The notes beneath the pieces were generated by a model that made no database searches, was not told the DNA's origin, and saw only the letters and a list, made by a program, of their open reading frames with translations. Shown here one piece after another: positions 12,668 through 25,512 of a stretch of DNA of 64,000 nucleotides. How positions within the stretch are numbered: position 1 is the stretch's first letter; each line of letters starts with the position of its first letter. Source of the DNA: Aphelocoma coerulescens (taxonomy: Eukaryota > Chordata > Aves > Passeriformes > Corvidae). The stretch is from the NCBI RefSeq assembly GCF_041296385.1, contig NC_091014.1, positions 10,391,578-10,455,577 of the forward strand. Direction: 5' to 3'. A program made the position numbers and the translations under genes.

Positions 12668-13433
12668 ACTGTAACAATGTTAAAGACAAGAAAATGTTCT
12701 TGTTCATATTGTTGAAGCATCTGTAGTGGGAACAATGGAAACAGATATACTTTTAAAAGCAGGCAATAAATATTCAATTCCACTAAAATATGGGAAAGTA
12801 CTCAATATGGAGTTGAGTATTTTCAGGAGCTGTGAAATGCTTACAAAATTCCCGTGATTATAGAACAGCACTAGCTCTCAAATAGTAAAATCTTCAGAGC
12901 AGCTTAAGTTAATTGCCCTGGTTAAATGAAATCTTCTAAGACAGAAAATGCCTCTCTTTAAGCAGGACTCTGAATGAAAATATGTTTGCTAGTTGTCACA
13001 AGCCAATGAGTAAGCTCATTTACCACGCCAAATTGTCACCTTGAAAACTGAGACAAGAAATGTAATCCTGTAGTGTGCCCAGCATGAGTGGACACCACAG
13101 GGCATGACTACAACACAGTCAGGGGCAATGCACTGGATACCCCTGAATGACCAACTATCACAAGGTGCAGTGGTAAACAACAGTATTACATAATACCTGG
13201 CATGACTGATCCTAGCTCTGAGGATAGTTCACATGATGCTCACTCAGGTATCAGTTTCAGGTTACTTCATAAGGAGTCAGCACGTGTTTGTTTTCATGAC
13301 ATACATATGACCTTAACCACAAACCCTGCTGTTGCAGCCATCTGGAAAGTTGTTACAGTGCAGATACTGCAACACGTGTATCAGACAACGAGGCCCATGG
13401 GAAAGAAATATCTATGGACCAATTCTTGGTAGA

Positions 13434-13653
13434 TGTTTCAGAGATGTTTATTTCCCCAGCCGCATGGCCGGGCTCTGCCGAGGAACTGCTCAATCACGGG
13501 ACCCGAGGGTCCTTGCCCGCACAGGGGAACACAAAACAACCAATGGGGAACGAGGCTGACCAGGGACAGGGAAACCCCGTGCCTCCCCCCAGGACCCCTC
13601 TCCCAGGGCCACATGGCAGGGGGAGGGCCCCAAAGTTGTGCCATTTGACAACA
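13434..13653 (-). mobile_element. Short LTR-like element, TG...CA ends, 6-bp imperfect target duplication
   Basis: This 220-bp block is sharply different from its surroundings: it is GC-rich and holds about eight CpG sites. It begins TGTTTCAGAG and ends TTTGACAACA, giving TG...CA termini. It is flanked by GGTAGA (13428-13433) on the left and GGTGGA (13654-13659) on the right, a 6-bp direct repeat with one mismatch, as expected for an old retroviral-type insertion. On the minus strand there is an AATAAA polyadenylation signal (13447-13452), and there is an inverted CCAAT box near 13540. I believe it belongs to a bird endogenous-retrovirus LTR family, but I cannot name it. The AATAAA lies only about a dozen bases from the inferred 3' end, leaving almost no U5, so orientation and true identity are less sure than the boundaries. 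Confidence 0.6.
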
Positions 13654-13667
13654 GGTGGAAGTGTTCA

Positions 13668-14530
13668 TAATCATAGAATCATAGAATAGTGTGGGCTGGA
13701 AAGGACCTTTAAAGGTTATCTAGTCTGCTGTAAGGTCTCCCTGGAGCTTTTCTTCTCCAGACTGAGCAACTCCAACTCTCTCATCCTTTCTTCACAGGAG
13801 AGCTGCTCCAGCCCTCTGTGATCATTTTTGCAGTCCTACACAGGACTGACTGCAGTAGGTCCATGTATTTCCTGTGTTGAGGATTTCAGAGTTGTCCTCC
13901 AGGTGTGGTATCACAAGAGAAGAGTAGAGGGCCAGAATCACCTCCCTTGACCTACTGTCCAAGCTTCCTGTAATGCAGCCCAGGAAACAGTTGGATGTAA
14001 TCACACCTTACTGACTTACAGCCAGCCTTTCATCCACCAGCCCCTCCAAATTTCTTCTCAGCAGGGCTGCTCTAAATCCCTTCATCCCCCCAGCCTTTAT
14101 TGATACCAAAGGTTTGCTGTGACCCATGTGAAGAAACTTACACATGATCTTGTTGAACCTTATGAGGTTCACATGGCCCCACTCCTTCAGCTTGCCCAGG
14201 TTCCTGTGGATGGCATCCCATCCTTCAGTTGTGTCAACTGCATCACTCAGGTTGGTGGTGTTGGGAAATGCATTGAGGGTTCACTCCATCCCTCTGTGTC
14301 ATTGAGAAAGACACTGAAGAGCACTGGTCCCAGTACAGACCCCTGAGGGACATCATTTGTCACTACACTCTGGATGCAACCATGTAACAAATTCCTCATC
14401 CACCAAACAATCCACACATCAAATTAATCTCTCTCTCACTTAGGAAGGATGTTATGGGGGACTATGTCAAAGCCCTTAGAGAAATCCAGGTGATACAGGA
14501 ATTGTTCTGTTGCTTCATATATGCTATTAC
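13668..14530 (-). mobile_element. CR1 LINE, minus strand, internally deleted
   Basis: The 3' end is at the left: the plus strand shows ATCATAGAATCATAGAATAG, the reverse complement of the CR1 ATTCTATGA tail. Going right, the minus strand carries the 3' terminus, then a part of ORF2 near its C-terminus, then reverse-transcriptase sequence up to the DFSK motif near 14.45 kb. Beyond about 14530 the similarity fades. Between roughly 13725 and 13745 the element jumps from the middle of the ORF2 C-terminal region straight to the 3' terminal sequence. The segment that normally lies between (seen in the CR1 at 29.8 kb) is missing, so this copy carries an internal deletion. Its 3' tail sits only 14 bases from the LTR-like block at 13434-13653. 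Confidence 0.88.
13822..14525 (-). pseudogene. CR1 ORF2 (reverse transcriptase) relic
   Basis: Two open pieces survive on the minus strand. The upstream one (14436-14621) contains LDFSKGFDIVPHN, which matches the conserved reverse-transcriptase segment around the first catalytic aspartate (DFSKAFDTV in CR1). The downstream one (13822-14004) contains SRSREVILALYSSLV, matching the SRSREVILPLYSALV segment of the C-terminal region. Stop codons and frame changes separate them, so no functional enzyme is possible. In an intact element the protein copies the CR1 RNA into target DNA in the nucleus. This is a LINE relic, not a host gene. Confidence 0.85.
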
Positions 14531-17500
14531 TTGGCATTAAGTATTTTGCTGTCAGCAGAACTGCTGCCTGATAGAGAATCTGTATAAAGTGCAGATCTCT
14601 TGGTTCAGAATGGTCTTTCAAGCTTAGATCTGCAAACTATGAAATGAGTTCACATTCGCTGAGAAAAATGAAGCCACAGAGACACAAATAAATGCTGGCA
14701 TTGCTGATGAAAACAGTCACTTTTAAGATGTGATCAGCTTCAGATATCTTTTTTACTCCCTGTTATTGAAAGGGAAACCATTAAGTATAATATAGCAAAA
14801 CTTCTTAGACTTACCAGATTTCTCTAACATTTCTCAGAAAGGATTCTTTCTGAAGCATTCATATGTTAAGGATATTGCAATGATTTGTGCATGCAGCCAA
14901 GCTTTTATTGAGAAGAAACCTTAGATGGCCACAGTGTTTACATGAGCTGTCAGTTTTGTATTGCAGAGTTTTATGGTGTGGTGTTTCCACACTCAGATCC
15001 TACTCCCATAGGGAGATTTACATGCTGCAGCCCTTTTCCCTCTATTTTTAAGGTTCACCAAAGGTTAGTAATGGTTTTGAGGACTACTATCAGAGACACT
15101 CAGTCCTTTATTCTCTAACTATTGTTGTATGTCTTTATTTTGAACTTAGTAATGAAGAAAGAAAAAAATCTTTCTGAAACTGAAAATTTGTCCATGTTTT
15201 GTGGTTGAGCCTTGTCCAAAATAAATATGATGAAAACTGTGAGGAAAAAATGATATATTTTCCAAATATGTTTTTCTCCAAAGTTGAGTATATTCAGTAC
15301 TTTTAGATTTGCAGTCCAGAACATTGATCAGTTCTGTACCACAGTGACATGTCCTGTTAGCACTGTACCCTGGGCATCACTGGATTAAGGGTGGTGTATT
15401 GTAGATGCCTACTTTCTCCCATACCCCTGCATCATCACATGAAATTAGAGCTTGAATATACTATCTAGAGCACCAATTTGCAGGATATTAGGACTACTTG
15501 ACTCTAGGCATCTAAAACAGGAATATTCAGAGTATCAAAAGTAAGCTCTTCCTCTGTGTCACCCTGTAGAGTCACTAATACCTTTCCTTTTCCTTCACAA
15601 GAAAGTGTGAAGAGTAACTACTTACCTGTCAAAATGAAGCTAATAATATGTATCATCTCTGGGAAACAAATATGATTTAGGGTAAGTGGATAGTTCTTCA
15701 GTTTAAGATTAAGGAGAGGAAGAAGATAAATTGTTTTATGCAAATTTGAGTGCCTCTCAGCCCTCTCCAGAGACATTTTTCAAACTCCTTTCTCCACCAG
15801 ACAACAGCACTAAGTAACACAGTGGGTCAGACCTGTGGGGAAAGTGGATGCCATGGTAACAATACCAGGTGAATAATCCTTCTTTTGAACTTTTTTATAG
15901 AATCTGGATCACTGACTCTCTATGAGGGGAGTTTAGATCACAGTTTTTACTTGGATCCTTCAGAATTGTGGGGTACATGTACACCAATAAACAATTGGTG
16001 TAAATTAGGAATTGTCTGGCATGCTATCTCTCTGTCTCTATTTGTGTCTTAATTTTAGGTTTACACTTGTGGGTTGGCTTGGTCAGGAGGCAAGTTTGGT
16101 TAGATAACAGTAAATGTGACACTATATCCTGTCCTGACAGATGCTGTATCACCATCTTGCTGTTCTTAATACAGGAAGCACAGTGTAGCGTGGACATTGT
16201 AATGCATGGACAAATGAGGGTAGTGCACTGGCAGACACTGGAGCCTTTAAAGACAGAGCCCTGGGAAGCTTTTAGGGCATTGCTTACTGGAGGCAGAGGC
16301 TCTGTGATACTCAGCAGGTTTTTGTTTGGCTCAGGGCGCTGCCTTAGCAGCACAGTGTAGTTCTGGGGTACAGAGGATGCACATACTCAAATGCACATGA
16401 CCTGCTTTCCTTTGATTTGTCTTTCTCTCCCTCCTGCTTGATTCTGCAAATGTGAGGACATTTTTTAGCAAGATGCACAAGCATCTGTTTAGCTATGCAG
16501 CTTTTTTCCTCTTAGTTAGCATCTCTGAGATTCTGTAATTACACTTCTGGGTAAAATAGGCTGTCATGATAACTTATGCATGGAATGCTCTATTTAAAGT
16601 GGTGGGCCTCATTATTCTTGGATTTACACACAGAACAGAGGTAGGGCCTAATGGAAGATAGTAAAATAGAGGAAATTTGATCTTCCTCTGAGAGAAATAG
16701 TTGAAGTTCATCAACTCAATATAAAACTGACCAACTTTTAGAAAAAAACAGCAAGGGAAGATTCCTGCTTCTGATGTAATATGGAGACTGAACTTTTCCA
16801 TGCTTTTTCTGTAAGATATGCATTTTCTTTTAGGTCAGAGAGTCTTTTGTTCAGGTTGTGGTACTGACCTTTAAACTGATACATTAACAATTAGGAGGAA
16901 TACAGGATGGGCAGATGCTGTGGTGCCGATGTGAATTACTCATTTACAGCAACTTGAGAGTAAGATTGATGATCCTGTAAGCATGTTAAAGAGCATAACC
17001 CAGAAGATTAATCTAGTGAAAAATATTCCGGAAACACAATTGCTGAGAGAAAGAGAAAGATAATGTAGAAAAGAATGATTGTATCATCTTTATAGTTTCT
17101 TTGCAAAGTTGTCTGGAAAAGATTGTTTGCTATAGTCAGTCTCCTGAAAAAGTGATTATTTTAACTTTTTGTTTTTTCTTTTAAATTGTAGAAAATTCTG
17201 AAATTTTGTTTCAGACATTTCATGCACGATATTTTCCCTCCAGTTCTTAAGTGAAACTCTTCAAACAGCCTGCTCCCAGACAAGCAGGCTGCATGCAGTA
17301 TCACTGTTTTCACTGATAGTTCAGAAAACAGAGATCTCATAGGATGGGTCTTTGACAGTATCAGTATGAAGTTCACTAAATAAACTCTGAACTGTGTCTG
17401 AAATGACAGCCCAAATCGCTCAGCTTTACATAGTTAGTGTTTACTTAGATAAGCAATTTTCACTTCTCGCTTTTAAATATAAGGTAGTTTCTACTGCTTT

Positions 17501-17826
17501 GAGTTTTGTAAAATCATAGTTTTTAAATGCTTTTATATTAAGTAGTTATACTAAGTTCTTGAAAGGAAAAACGTCTAGAACTTAGAGAAGACCCACTCCT
17601 CCAGCATGTTTTTTTTTTAGCTTTTTATTACAGGCATTGGTCTGTTTGAAAGAAAGAAAAGCTTTTCAGCTTGGGACAAAACTGAATGTTTGTTTTGCAA
17701 AATACTTACAAGGCTGATTCTAGGTTGAAAACTTGATCTCTACTGGACTAAAAGATGCTACAGCTTTAACAGATAAGAATTAAAATTTATAGTATTTTCA
17801 CATAACAGGTTGTAAATCACAGTGGC
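14531..17826. other. Unique AT-rich non-coding DNA
   Basis: No exon or retroelement is recognised. Open frames of 97 and 109 codons overlap on opposite strands at 16024-16360; neither shows a domain, and they are probably chance frames. A 9-bp perfect hairpin lies at 17266-17291 (CAGCCTGCT / AGCAGGCTG, 8-base loop). Nothing else stands out. Confidence 0.55.
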
Positions 17827-18008
17827 TGTTGTGGTTTAACCCCAGCTGGCAACTCAACCCCACATACATGCTTGCTCAGTGCCCCACCAGCAGGATTGGG
17901 GAGAGAGTCTGAAGGGTACAAGTGGGAAAATTCATGGGTTGAGATAAAGACAGTCCAATAGATAAAGCAAAAGCCACTCATGCAAGCAAAGCAAAACAAG
18001 GAATTTGT
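17827..18008 (-). mobile_element. Endogenous retrovirus LTR fragment (widespread bird LTR)
   Basis: The stretch opens with TGTTGTGGTTTAACCCCAGC and runs through GGGTTGAGATAAAGACAGT to GCAAAACAAGGAATT. I recognise this as the terminal part of an LTR that is common in bird genomes. The canonical sense of that LTR, with its TATA box, reads on the opposite strand, so this copy is on the minus strand with its 3' terminus at 17827. Only about 180 bp remain; the upstream promoter-bearing part is absent, and the sequence continues as unrelated DNA. The minus-strand open frame 17817-18014 merely reads through it. No retroviral coding sequence is attached on either side. Confidence 0.85.
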
Positions 18009-18262
18009 TTTCAAATACTCTATGACTTTCTGTAAACCACCTCACTTGGCTGTTCATATTTCTTAGCTTACACAACAAAAATTTGGTACAACTGCACTTC
18101 CCCAGAATCCTGATAATATAGAAAGCAAATCTTGTTTGTAATTACATTAGATGCAAATTTAAGGAGGAACACAAAGAGTGTGTAATTAATTTCTGTCGGG
18201 ATGCCAATCTAGATATTTAATATTCACATTATAAATACATAACTGAAGGCAAAACCTGCCTA

Positions 18263-18310
18263 ATTTCTATTGTGATTAGCTCATCCTCATTTCTATTGTG
18301 ATTAGCTCAT
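18263..18310. repeat. 26-bp period tandem duplication
   Basis: A 22-base unit (ATTTCTATTGTGATTAGCTC plus AT) occurs perfectly at 18263-18284 and 18289-18310, separated by CCTC. The perfect identity suggests a fairly recent local duplication. Confidence 0.95.
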
Positions 18311-21300
18311 TTTTATTAAAAATAATAAAAGTATGAGCATTATTTTATAGGCGTAAGATCAATTTAATATGGTTTTGTTTCATTATTCCCTATGTAGGAA
18401 TTCACAGAACAGTAGCACAGTCAATATTTGTAAACTTTCCACTGGCTAAACTTTCTATTGGCTAAACATTGGCTAAAAAGAAGGAAAAAAGTGTTTTAGA
18501 TCATCCAATTCATTGACAAATTTTCAGGCAGTGATTCTAGTGCAAGACCAGGATGAGAATCTGCTGGTGAGAAGCCTCAGTCACCGACCAGGGAAGCTTA
18601 GGCAGCTGCACAGCACTAACCACACAACTGTAGGTTTCATTATGAATGTTACCATTCCTAGATGGGGATTTAAAATCTGGCTTGTAGCATTGATTCAAGT
18701 GTATTGTTTCTCAATAACTGTGTTGTAGACTGTACTTATCATTTAGACATTCTGGTCAAGAAAAAGTTGTCACCCATCTGTGTTTCAAGATGGAAGTATT
18801 TCATGCCCAGAGCTGTGTCGTAGTGACATGTCATTTATGTGAAAGCCACAAAAGCTTTTACATGCTTCCAACAAGAGTGAATCATTTGAGGACTCAGTGA
18901 CGTGAGATAAACTGTAATTCAGTTTCACCCACCAAAGATATTTTTCTTAATGCAACTTAAAATATCAAGGACTTGCTTTTTATTTCTTCTCAAACTATAA
19001 AATGTTATTTGCTAGATTTGAAATCTAGTGAGAGTCCCTATACAAAGGGATATATTGTATATTCAACTATTCTTCCATCAGTGTGTTCACACTAAAACTA
19101 AAATTAGGATTAAAGATGATAACCTGGTAAGATTTTTTTCTACTTTAAAATATTTGGTCCTCTAATTTATGCTCCTGAACATTATCATCTAATAACTTCC
19201 TGTATATTTGGGGATTACTGCTTTCTTAGTTTTCAAAGTATATTAATAGAATGAAACATGGAAGTTCTTTCTGGAACACTCAGTAATAGGTATAGGGTCG
19301 AACTGGATTACAGGATCTACGTGTTGATATCAATACTCATATACAATATTTAAAACTCATGGTATAGCATGTATGAGAACTTTTCAGACATGAATTTCAT
19401 GGTAGTGATTTTGCTTCACATAGTTCTCATTGTATTGCTGGGAGAAGAACCGAGGTGAACATGCTGTCCCATAACTGGTCAGTATTTCCTCTGTGTTTCC
19501 CTTAGAACTGCTTTGGATAAAAATATCTGGTTTTCATAGGAAAACATATTTCTGTCAAATTTAAAATGTCAGTTTAATTGAAATTTTGGACAGGCAAGAA
19601 AATCAAGAGAAATCATTAGGTTTTCTTACAGGTGCGAGAAGAGTATGATCAGGTAAAGTAATAATACTTCATTTGAAATGTTAGCAGTAAAAGCATTTGA
19701 TGAAGATTGATAGAACCAAAATAAACCAAAATTATTTAATTCTGGAGGGACAGATGAATATCCAAGTACTTCTCTGCAAAGTACCTCCTGGCAGAATTTC
19801 AGACAAATGCATTTCTAGATTGTCCATCTTTAGTTAATTTCAAATAATTGTTTTGATCTTCTTTAATCTTCAAATTGAGAGGAATTTTTAAACTCTTCTG
19901 AAAAGCAAAAGCTTTAGTTTAGGTGTTAAATACTTGATAGTTTGTCTTAGTCTCACTTTACAAGAATTATGTAATTTTTCTGTAATATTTACATTAAGAT
20001 GCTTGCAAGAAATCTTTGAATATTTATCATCACAAAGTCTAATTGATGTATATATGAAAACCTTGACTGTTGTTAGAGAGTGAAACTTTACTGCCGATCT
20101 CTGGGCAACTGCTATTACCTCTTGTTTCAATTATATTCTTCACAATTGTTTTCCCTTACTATATGTATCTGTATAAACTTTGCCAAATGTATATAGCTTT
20201 ACATATGCTTGTTAGTGGAGATAACTAGATAGCTAATATCAGTGTTTTTCTCACATGTTTCTTCACATGTTTATATGCAAGTCTTGTTCCCCATTCTCTT
20301 TGCATTCCACATTGTCGTGTGTGTCCCCAAATTCTCCATCCACAGTATTGGTGTCCTGTCAACACGTATCTTGCTCAGTTGCCTTTTCTTTTTTTTTTTT
20401 GTTTAAATTTATTCCTCTTGTCTAATAAAGGAGTTAAGGTAAATTGAGTCACCTGTTCTGCACCTAATTGGTTCTTCGCCTTAATTGTCACGGCTGGTTT
20501 GAACAAACAAGCAGAACTAACCCTGCTTTAGGGAATGTATTTAACTCTCCTTTACCTTATTGGCTGTATTTTTTTTTTCTCAGAAATTGCAAAGATACAT
20601 TACACGAGCACTTGCTATTTATGAACTCAGCCAGTGCTTGGAATACAGGGAATATACCCAAGATTACAGAAAAAGCTAGTGAGAACTCAACCTCACAGGA
20701 AGCAAAATCCATGGCATTGCCATTCTGCTTAGCCCATTATGAAATCATCTGGTTAGTATAAATACCTGGCCATAATATGCCAGTTTTTCAGAAACAACAT
20801 CAGAGAAATTAAACAAAAACAGAAAGTAAGGGAAGAAACAAATGTAAAAGAAGTTCAGATTGGGTAGAATGGATCTATGAACCTGAAAAATAAGCCATAA
20901 AGAAAATTGTATTTGTACTGTAGCTATGCCTATGAAATTGGAGAAAATCATGACTTTGAGAACTTATGCAGTTCTTCCTGAATAAGGTTCTGCAGCTGAA
21001 ACTGGATATGACCCTTCTTAGCTTTTTCTAGGGTCTGTGCTGTGGCATTTCTGATTAAAATTCTTAAGCATACAGTTGGTTGTTCAAGGGAGTTAAAATC
21101 TTGGCAAACTTAAGTTCTTGGAGCCTTTCTATTTGCATGTAATCATTTGAGGATCTTGTAAGGGATATAGTTAGAAACAGCACATTATTCATGAGTGCCC
21201 CAATGAAAGAGTGCTAAATAGTTACAAAATACCCTGCAAATTTGCAGATGCTGCCTCATGGTTAGATCATACGTATCTGATAGCTTTCATCAGTGAAATT

Positions 21301-24300
21301 AAACCAATAGTTGGAAGTGTATTTAATCTCAGCTTCAAGATCTGTTTTGTTCTTGCTCCTTTGTTTTTCTTTGCATTTCATAGCTTTATATAGTTTTCTA
21401 ACCATGGTGTTTCACATCCTACTTTCAACAGTACACACAATATGTGAAATGTAATTTCTGGACCTATCTAGTCACTTTGTGGCTAACCATACCCTTTTCC
21501 CGTTGTCATTAAGTCTTCTTCAGTAAAGGTGAAGCAGCATTAGGAATCAGTATGGTGTTGCACATGTTACTTCACAAACAACTGATTCCTCCTGAAGCAC
21601 CTGTCATGAGTGTATATCCATCAGATCACTCAGATCTGGCAAGTGCAGGCTTGGGTGGAATGAACTGTAATTAATACCTGCTAGTGGCAAATTCATACTA
21701 TTCCCCTACATTTGTAGCTTCCAAGATTAAAGGTGAAACACAGCAATAAATGCTCATTAGTCAGAACCATTATGCAAGTTATCTGGCACCCCCTTCAAAG
21801 GGTCTCTCTACATCCATCTAGATGGGCTTTTGTCCTCTTTTTCCTGGATCTCCTCAGATTCTTTCCTTCTCTTCCCATCTTTCGTCCATCTTTCTTTCCA
21901 CTCCTGAGTTCCCTTCTATTATTCCTTGCTCATTATATATTTCAGAATTGACAGAAATAGGGCCAAACCCAAGCATTCTTAAGAGGAACGCTGTTGGGAC
22001 CAATCTAACATGTAAACTCAGTTCGATATGTAAAATTCAGTGAAGAAATTATACAGCCTGGCAGAGCAGAAGAAAGGACATCATAAAAAATGTAATTAAA
22101 AAAATCATGGAATTGAGACCTTCACACTTCAACTCATTTTCCCTCTGATTTGATTATTATTGTGTGAGGATATTTTCTATGGTATTACTCTCTGTTTTGT
22201 CCCATTTTAGAAATGTCAAAACACTAAGTGATTGCCTTAAGGAAAATGTTTTTTTTACTCTCTAACTTTCCATTTTATGAAATAATGGAAGTAAATTATT
22301 GAATATGCATACAGTTCTCAGTTTTTCATATTGAATTTATGTGGTTTGCGGAAGTAAAAACTTAAACTTTTACACAGTAAAATGCTCCATACAGTCCTCT
22401 TTATAAAGTAAAAATAAAACTATTTTAAAATGAGAAATACTGAATCAGTTTTACAAAACTTGATTATTTGATTTATGGGTACTTGGTGAAATTGGATAAT
22501 TTTTTTATCCAATGCAGTTGACCTTAAATAAAATTTTTAAAAAATCATTTTTCTAAAAGGAGCACTCAGAAACCATTTAAAAAAAAAAAAAGGCAGCTCA
22601 ACCAAATATGTCAAAAGATTGTTTTGGCAAGATATTCTTGATGGTTTTTACTTTCAGAAAATAGAATAATGATGCATTATTATTTAGTGTCTTTTACTAC
22701 TATCTTGACACCGTTTGGTGAAAGACTAATGAAACTTTTTTTCAGGAAATCTTTTTCTCTGCTGTGTTATGTTGTACCCCTAAAGACTTTGGTTCAATAA
22801 TTTCTACCATTTTACCTCATTCAAAGTTTTGTTTAAAACAAGATCCTCATCTTCCTGTTCATTTCAAAGTACCTGACACAGTGTGAGAACTGTATTGGTG
22901 GTTCTCTAGCAGAAATGTGAAGGTATATGTTCTGTGTGTTATGGTGTGACTTTCTACGCTGGAGAGTCATTCTCTAGTCCCATGAACACATAAGTGGAAG
23001 ATCTTCAGACAGAATGGATTGATAAATAACTGTTTCATCTGTTCGTGTTGTGATCTCAATAATGCCACTGCAAATGAAAATATCTCCATTGAATCTGAGA
23101 GATGTAGAAGAGTGGTAAAGGTACAAGAGGAGGCCCAGGCCCTGGGATTGTATGTTCAATCAAATTAGTTGAGCAGATGGTGTTTAGAGAGGCATGCAGA
23201 AAACAAAAGACTCCAGGGAAATTAAATTAAAAACTCTTAAACCAGTGCAAAAATAATAAACAATTGTATAATTTTCTTTTAAGTGAGGAGGAACCTCACT
23301 AAAGGAGGCTGAAGGTTTTTAAGAAATTTAAAACTAATTTTAAAAAGAACAAAGAGTTTCTAAGGAAAGTGTCACACATGAGCATGGTCATACTATATTA
23401 GAAAAATATAGCGGGTAGGGAATGTGAAAACCACAAAGAACGACCAATGGAAAGGCCAGTAGTGGAAAGATCAAAGACAAGTAAAAAAAGAAAGTGAGAA
23501 AATATCTATCCAGAGTTTCTTTTTTCCCTCCTTTTCTTCTGCACTTCCATCATCTTAGACATGGCATGTTGGCATTGCACAGCATCAGGCTGTGATCACT
23601 GGTAGTGTTTATTAGTAAGGTATGCCCATGTGTATCCACAAAGGAGTTCCTTCACGGCCTAAATTTTAATTATTTGGCGCCTTTTTTCTGTGATTAAATG
23701 GAGAAACTGTCACCAAACTGTCCTACATACATACTCCCCCTAAGCAATCAAGGTGATGAACCATTCAGAACAGCAGCGTGTGAGCCTGAATTGCCATTTT
23801 GTGAATAAATTGTCATTTTAGCTTTCAAGACATTTTAGATCAGCAAGTGCTTATCCCTTGGGGGAAGAAAAGTTTTATGGGCAAATCCTAAAGTTGTCAA
23901 GGGTAATTTATTGAGTTTGTTGCTTCTTTTATATCAGATATAGGGATCCATAGGCATTTTGTTGCACATATAATGACAAGTTCCTAAACAAATAATATAA
24001 TTTCCTTCCTTTCCAAAGAAGAATCGGAGAAAGTCACAGTACCTCACTGGATCAGTGCACTATTTTTTTAATTGACTGTCCATTGAAGACTTGAGAATAT
24101 TTTTGCTAATTTAGAGATATTTCAAAGCCAACTGAAAATATTCTCATACTTCATGTAGCAGTGTTTTGCTTTTAACTTTGCAAATGAAGATGAGAAATTT
24201 GCATAAAAATTAAGAAAATGAGATACAGTTTCATGAACATATATATGCTGTCTTCAGTCAGATAGCTCTATGCCACCAAAGCCAACAGGGTTACCCACAC

Positions 24301-24922
24301 AGCTACTGTGCAAAGCTGTGCTTTAAGTGGTGAAACCAGACAGAGGAATACTTTAACTGTCTGTTTTGATATTAATGTCTCAAAGAGCACTCAATTACTC
24401 CAGTGGTTCTCTTCTTGGTAATTATCCTTACTGTCATCATCTATTCTACAGATGGCCTGTGATGCCTCTCTTTACAGTTGTCTAGCTAGAGGGTACAAAA
24501 ATACTAATGATGTTTTTAGCTTGTGGTATATCACTGAAATAAATATTTGCAGGTGGATGTTGCAATCATTACTTGTTCAAGCTTAATGAAGAGAGTTCAA
24601 AATGAACTTCATTATTGAATTCTACTTTTAAATCACAGTTTGTTGGAAAGATTTATTGTTTTGACATGAAGATTGAAGAAAATCCCAATCTACTTGGTTT
24701 TATGGAAATTAGCATTAGAATAACATGTAGTTCACATTTAACACATAAGAATATTTTGCTGTGTGAAACTTACGAGGCATTCTGGTTTAATAAGCCAGTT
24801 TGTATAAACAGAGATGTTATTTTTTTATTGTGCTGCAGCAAGAGTCTGTGATAAAAGAATAGATATGGAAATATAAACTATTTTCAAAGCTTCAGTTCTC
24901 TGATTTCCATCATTATTTTAGG

Positions 24923-24943
24923 AAAAAAAAAAAAAGAAAAAAA
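24923..24943. repeat. A-rich homopolymer tract
   Basis: Thirteen A, one G, then seven A. No retroposed copy is recognisable immediately upstream. Confidence 0.9.
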
Positions 24944-25512
24944 TTAGTAAAACTCTTATGAAATTGTATTCCTGGTCCTTCCAAAACAAGAATGCATGTT
25001 ATTTTGATGCATAAATTTCCGTGTCTCTGTTCTCCATTGTTTTCCCCCCATATATAGAGATATATATTATTCCTGAAACATTACTTTTATTCTTGGAATA
25101 TCTTTCACTTCCCAGATCAGCAAGTGGTCATCTTTTTATTCTTTCCTGATTATGCAACCACTGTAGTCCATCTTCCCAGGTACTGAGCCACTTCTGTTCT
25201 ACTGTTAGAAGTATTATACTTTTGAGCCCAAATTTTGTGAAGTCTTACTCCCTTCTGCGAAAGTTTGGCAGCACTTTCTCCTTCTGAATAGTTGACTTTT
25301 TAGTGTCTCCCTCATGGTTTGAACAGTTCTTTCATCCAGAAGCAAGGAAGATGAATATAGCAGAAAACCTCTTGAAGTAAATAAACATAATGAAAATACG
25401 ACTACAGAGCTACAGAAAAATGTTGGCGGGAACAAGGTCAAGTGAAGAAACAGGACTCATTTATAACTCATGCCCTGTACAGAAGTCATGCAAAAGATGC
25501 AAATGGGGCACG

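Larger units (their letters stand above)
6583..13433. other. Long unique AT-rich non-coding stretch
   Basis: Nearly 7 kb without a recognisable exon, RNA gene or retroelement. It holds an A/C-rich low-complexity patch (8391-8465), a tiny AGCT run (10069-10084), and a 20-bp tandem duplication (12631-12667). Open frames in it are 60-98 codons long and show no domains. The part from about 11.3 to 13.4 kb is somewhat less AT-rich and has more overlapping short open frames than the rest. That could reflect an old unrecognised repeat, but I cannot name one. Confidence 0.55.

Noticed and set aside
13202..13689. Several overlapping plus- and minus-strand frames of 71-91 codons
   Set aside because: They run through the GC-rich LTR-like block, where stop codons are rare. 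No domain is visible.
16024..16360. Opposed frames of 109 and 97 codons
   Set aside because: No domain, no retroelement link and no splice context. Probably chance frames in a locally less AT-rich patch.
17266..17291. 9-bp perfect hairpin CAGCCTGCT / AGCAGGCTG
   Set aside because: Short palindromes of this size are expected by chance in 64 kb, and there is no supporting context.
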